From a virus: a stretch of 40,897 bases of DNA. The notes below the pieces were generated by a model. It saw only the letters and a list, made by a program, of their open reading frames with translations, ran no database searches and had not been told where the DNA came from. Positions 38,425-40,897 of the stretch are shown here, in pieces. Made by a program: the position numbers and the translations under genes. The stretch is taken from the IMG/VR virus record IMGVR_UViG_3300038701_000883, positions 1-40,897 of that record. One strand, written 5' to 3'. Each line of letters opens with the position of its first letter. The stretch's first letter is position 1.

Positions 38425-39552
38425 TTAAAACGCGAGCCGCGCGCCGCCAGTACGATCCGAATAGCTTACGGATGGAATCGAATTTACGCAGAAGGCGCCC
38501 GATGCGTCGTTTATTTTTCCGTTGCCACCGAAACGAGTAGTAAGCGAAAGAGCAGTTGCTGCACTATGCTGGTCCGCAAGATACGTCGTAGAGGAACCTC
38601 CTGTATTATCTCCGGAAAGAAAGTAAGCTCCGGTGTTGAGAATGTTCCGAATGAATCCAGTCGCGGTCGGAAACGAAGATGAAAGCAGCGTGTAGCCAGT
38701 CGTGGTGTTGTCCGCAAAGTCAGTGTAATCATTCGTGACGTGGACGTTCCCGGCACTGCCTTGGTTTACGTTGATACCATCGCACCAATTCCAGCAGTTG
38801 CCGTACCAGTTTTCGATGCCTCGGTAGGACATGAATGCCGTGTCGCGAGAGGCACTTGACGCTCCGCTGGTGGCGTCCGTGGATGCGTTGCCCAGAGAGT
38901 TGCTCTTGCCTGCCACGGAATGCGGGCTGTCGGTTTGGTTGCTGGAGCCAGACGGATAACCCGACGTTACATCGGTATTTCCATCGCCCAAATTCGCTTG
39001 CGTGTTGAAGTCTGCATACTCCACCAGATACAGCATCTGGATAGCAGACCACAGGGCAAAGTCGAGCTGATGCCAACCCGCCCCTACGTTTTCGGCAAGC
39101 GTCCGGCACTCGTCTCGCGTTACCCCGACCAGCGGATAGATTCCTGACACGGATGCGAGCTTGTCATTCGACATGTCGAGATTGCTGGTCATGTCGTTGA
39201 GGTTCAGCCCCGACTTATAGTTGCCGTCCGTCGCGTCCAAATAGCAGGCGTCATAAGCCCCGATGTAGCGGTAGTTGACCTCCGATCCCGCCTTCGTGAA
39301 AGCGGGATGCAGCGTGAAACCGGAAAGCGCGAGTTTCGACACCTGCCAAGTGTTCAGCGTACCGACGAGGGTGTGCTTGTAGTAGAACTTCGGAATCTCA
39401 ACCATGACGTTTCCGTCCGTGCCGTCGAGCACAGATGACGTCACGCCGTCAGCCTTGAGCGTACTGTCAGAGGCGTCAAGGTAATAGTTCACGCTGCCGT
39501 CCGCGTTCAGCACGCAGCGTTTCATGTCGAGCCAAGGCCTAGAGTTGCTCAT
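38425..39552 (-). CDS. Receptor-binding tail protein with C-type-lectin/FGE-like C-terminal domain, full copy
   Basis: 375 residues. The N-terminal part (SRPWLDMKRCVLNADGSVNYY, then MVEIPKFYYKH) is the standard beginning of a large group of phage tail proteins. From about residue 115 a formylglycine-generating-enzyme or C-type-lectin-like fold follows, with WHQLDFALWSAIQMLYLVEY, AFMSYRGIENWYGNCWNWCDG and a final GGARLAF. This fold serves phages as a binding surface and is the one diversified by retroelements elsewhere, but no reverse transcriptase or template repeat is present. GC content is clearly below the neighbours, and codon use differs (many Asn, Thr, Tyr), suggesting recent exchange. 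Likely the main host-range determinant. Confidence 0.85.
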   Translation of the reverse strand: MSNSRPWLDMKRCVLNADGSVNYYLDASDSTLKADGVTSSVLDGTDGNVMVEIPKFYYKHTLVGTLNTWQVSKLALSGFTLHPAFTKAGSEVNYRYIGAYDACYLDATDGNYKSGLNLNDMTSNLDMSNDKLASVSGIYPLVGVTRDECRTLAENVGAGWHQLDFALWSAIQMLYLVEYADFNTQANLGDGNTDVTSGYPSGSSNQTDSPHSVAGKSNSLGNASTDATSGASSASRDTAFMSYRGIENWYGNCWNWCDGINVNQGSAGNVHVTNDYTDFADNTTTGYTLLSSSFPTATGFIRNILNTGAYFLSGDNTGGSSTTYLADQHSAATALSLTTRFGGNGKINDASGAFCVNSIPSVSYSDRTGGARLAF

Positions 39553-40779
39553 TTATTTGTCCCATTCATAGCTCTGGCTCCGGGAACCAGCCTTGGGCAT
39601 CTGCCTCGGCATCGGTGAGTGCGTTGGCTTGCAGCGTTGGCGGCAGAAGTTCGGCCACGGTCAGGGTGCTATCCCGCGCGGCTTCTAGAACGGCGGCGAG
39701 TTCATCCTGCTCTTGCTGCGGGATCGGCAGTGCCGAGACGAATGCAGCGATGTCGGCATCGGGCGCGACGCGCTGGGTATAGGTGTCGGGGATCGAGAGG
39801 GCCACGTCGCCGGACTGCGGGTGGATGATCCAGCCCACCGCGTAGCGGGTCGTGCCCGTGGCGGTCGGAACAGCCAGCGCCCAGAGCGCGGCGCTCATGG
39901 CCTGCGCGTAGTCGATGGTGGGGTGGGAGAGGGAGAGAATCATGACGCAGTCCCCGAGATGCCATAGCGGTCCAGCATGGACTGCTCAATCGCCACCCGA
40001 TCTGTGGCGTCGCCTACTACGATGACCTCTGCGAGTTGGTCGCTTAAGGCAGCAGTGATAACGCTGCCAGAAATATAAGCTCCGACCGTTAGTGGAGCCG
40101 TTGTATCGTTCAGCGTACTAAAACTGTCGTCACGGATTACGGTTGGCGACGTGACAGCCACGCCGTCCAGATACAACGTCAGCGCGCTAGATTCCCACTT
40201 GAACGCCACGACATGAAAACCGGATGAAGAAACCCCCGATCTGTAAGCCTTGAGGTTTGAAGCGGTGCCGTCCTCGCTCAATGCCACATTTAAGCGGTTA
40301 TCAAATTCCCCAATCACCCAGCTGCGTTCGTCAATTCCTGAATTATATGATCCTGCCGCCGTAGATAGGCTGGCATTGTTAGCAAACTCAACCACCACCG
40401 CGACATATAGGCTCGTGCGATTACCGCCGACCGGCGACGCTGCCTCCAGAATGCTGGTGCCGCCGAAATCAGGCGCAGGCTCTCCGTTGATGTTCTCGAC
40501 GCTGCCGCTCGTAACGATCTGCGGCTGCTCGGCTGCGGTCGCTTGATCAACGTCAAGCGCAGAGCCGGACTGATCATAGATAGTGGCGACGAAACCGTTA
40601 TTGGCGCCCGTAAATGTGGTAAGCGCGCTCTGATCCAGCTCGCTTGCGTCGTTGAACCCGATGTCCTGCTCAGTGTTGTCGGAGGACCGCCGCACGCGCA
40701 CACCGTCGCCCGTGTAAGCAGAGCGCAGCTGGAACGCCGTCGAGTACGCTGCAAGGACGTTGGAGACGCCATCGAGGGG
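38820..40779. repeat. Terminal repeat, right copy (matches 1-1960)
   Basis: See the left copy. Beyond 40779 the sequence turns into a different version of the adhesin stalk, so the contig ends in a variable region, as expected when an assembler meets two strains. Confidence 0.95.
39566..39943 (-). CDS. Small protein between adhesin and receptor-binding protein, copy 2
   Basis: Identical to 747-1124 at offset 38819; see that entry. It represents the same gene seen from the other end of the contig. Confidence 0.75.
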   Translation of the reverse strand: MILSLSHPTIDYAQAMSAALWALAVPTATGTTRYAVGWIIHPQSGDVALSIPDTYTQRVAPDADIAAFVSALPIPQQEQDELAAVLEAARDSTLTVAELLPPTLQANALTDAEADAQGWFPEPEL

Positions 40780-40897
40780 AAGACCCCCAGCAATCTGCCC
40801 ACTCGCCGCACTAGCCGCCGAGTCGGTGCCGTTGGCGTTGGTTTCGGTTTGCACTGCCCGGACGTACTCGTCCTCATCGGCACTGACGAGCGTGTAC
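39940..40897 (-). CDS. Tail adhesin, second allele, 5' end beyond the window
   Basis: About 319 residues of the C-terminal part, open at the window end. From LPLDGVSNV onward it equals the protein of 1121-2674. Upstream the two differ: here the end of an Ig-like repeat (VQTETNANGTDSAASAASGQ) runs into the C-terminal domain after only AGG. In the other allele about 30 extra residues (ITAVSGAFSEVTWDSS and on) lie between them. This is a different stalk on the same binding domain. The junction is at 40779/40780. Confidence 0.85.
   Translation of the reverse strand, partial: YTLVSADEDEYVRAVQTETNANGTDSAASAASGQIAGGLPLDGVSNVLAAYSTAFQLRSAYTGDGVRVRRSSDNTEQDIGFNDASELDQSALTTFTGANNGFVATIYDQSGSALDVDQATAAEQPQIVTSGSVENINGEPAPDFGGTSILEAASPVGGNRTSLYVAVVVEFANNASLSTAAGSYNSGIDERSWVIGEFDNRLNVALSEDGTASNLKAYRSGVSSSGFHVVAFKWESSALTLYLDGVAVTSPTVIRDDSFSTLNDTTAPLTVGAYISGSVITAALSDQLAEVIVVGDATDRVAIEQSMLDRYGISGTAS

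Noticed and set aside
38425-39552. Diversity-generating retroelement acting on the lectin-fold protein
   Set aside because: No reverse transcriptase gene, accessory gene or template repeat was found, and the two terminal copies do not differ at adenine positions.
1-40897. Integrase, attachment site, CI-type repressor
   Set aside because: No protein with tyrosine or serine recombinase motifs, and no typical repressor; one winged-helix protein is not enough to call the phage temperate.
1-40897. tRNA genes and CRISPR arrays
   Set aside because: No cloverleaf with conserved TTCGANTC in a plausible gap, and no regularly spaced repeats.

Overview
The window is an essentially complete genome of a tailed double-stranded DNA phage with a GC-rich (roughly 60-65 % by eye), tightly packed, mostly overlapping gene set. 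The portal, the head-tail adaptor, the β-propeller tail protein, a set of ejection-type internal proteins and the absence of a tape measure or tail tube point to a short-tailed phage (podovirus morphotype). The coat protein and adaptor look like the SU10 group and the portal like the P22 group. I see no integrase, excisionase or CI-type repressor, no tRNA and no CRISPR array. The host is not identifiable; a phage-borne CsrA and lambda-type replication and recombination genes suggest a pseudomonadotan host. Bases 1-1960 repeat at 38820-40779, so the contig closes on itself and the unit genome is about 38.8 kb. The two ends carry different alleles of one adhesin gene.

Layout. There are two transcription units diverging from a switch-like intergenic region at 12303-12431. 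The rightward unit (12432-16925, + strand) carries a small helical protein, a C5-cytosine methyltransferase with a second long gene overprinted in the +1 frame, a CsrA homologue, a coiled-coil protein, an ERF single-strand annealing protein, a tiny membrane protein, a YqaJ/lambda-type exonuclease and two small proteins. The leftward unit occupies everything else. It starts with a winged-helix protein, replication proteins of O and P type, NinG- and NinB-type recombination proteins, a block of small accessory genes (including a DEDD exonuclease), the large terminase and the receptor-binding/adhesin genes. Through the circular junction it continues with the lysis genes, portal, scaffold, coat, a sulfotransferase, adaptor, fibre and tail genes and the internal virion proteins. 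It ends one base from the end of the rightward unit.

How the parts work together. O and P type proteins would start DNA synthesis and recruit the host helicase. ERF plus exonuclease form a recombination pair, with NinB/NinG as helpers. The terminase packages DNA through the portal into a coat assembled on the scaffold. The adaptor, β-propeller protein and fibres complete the tail, and three or four large Ala/Gly-rich proteins are probably ejected with the DNA. One of these has an N-terminal ADP-ribosyltransferase-like domain. Holin-like protein, endolysin and a nested spanin pair lyse the cell.

The most unusual elements are the dual-coded methyltransferase locus, the phage CsrA, the sulfotransferase with an AT-hook tail inside the head gene cluster, the ADP-ribosyltransferase-like ejection protein, and the allele switch in the adhesin stalk between the two ends of the contig.
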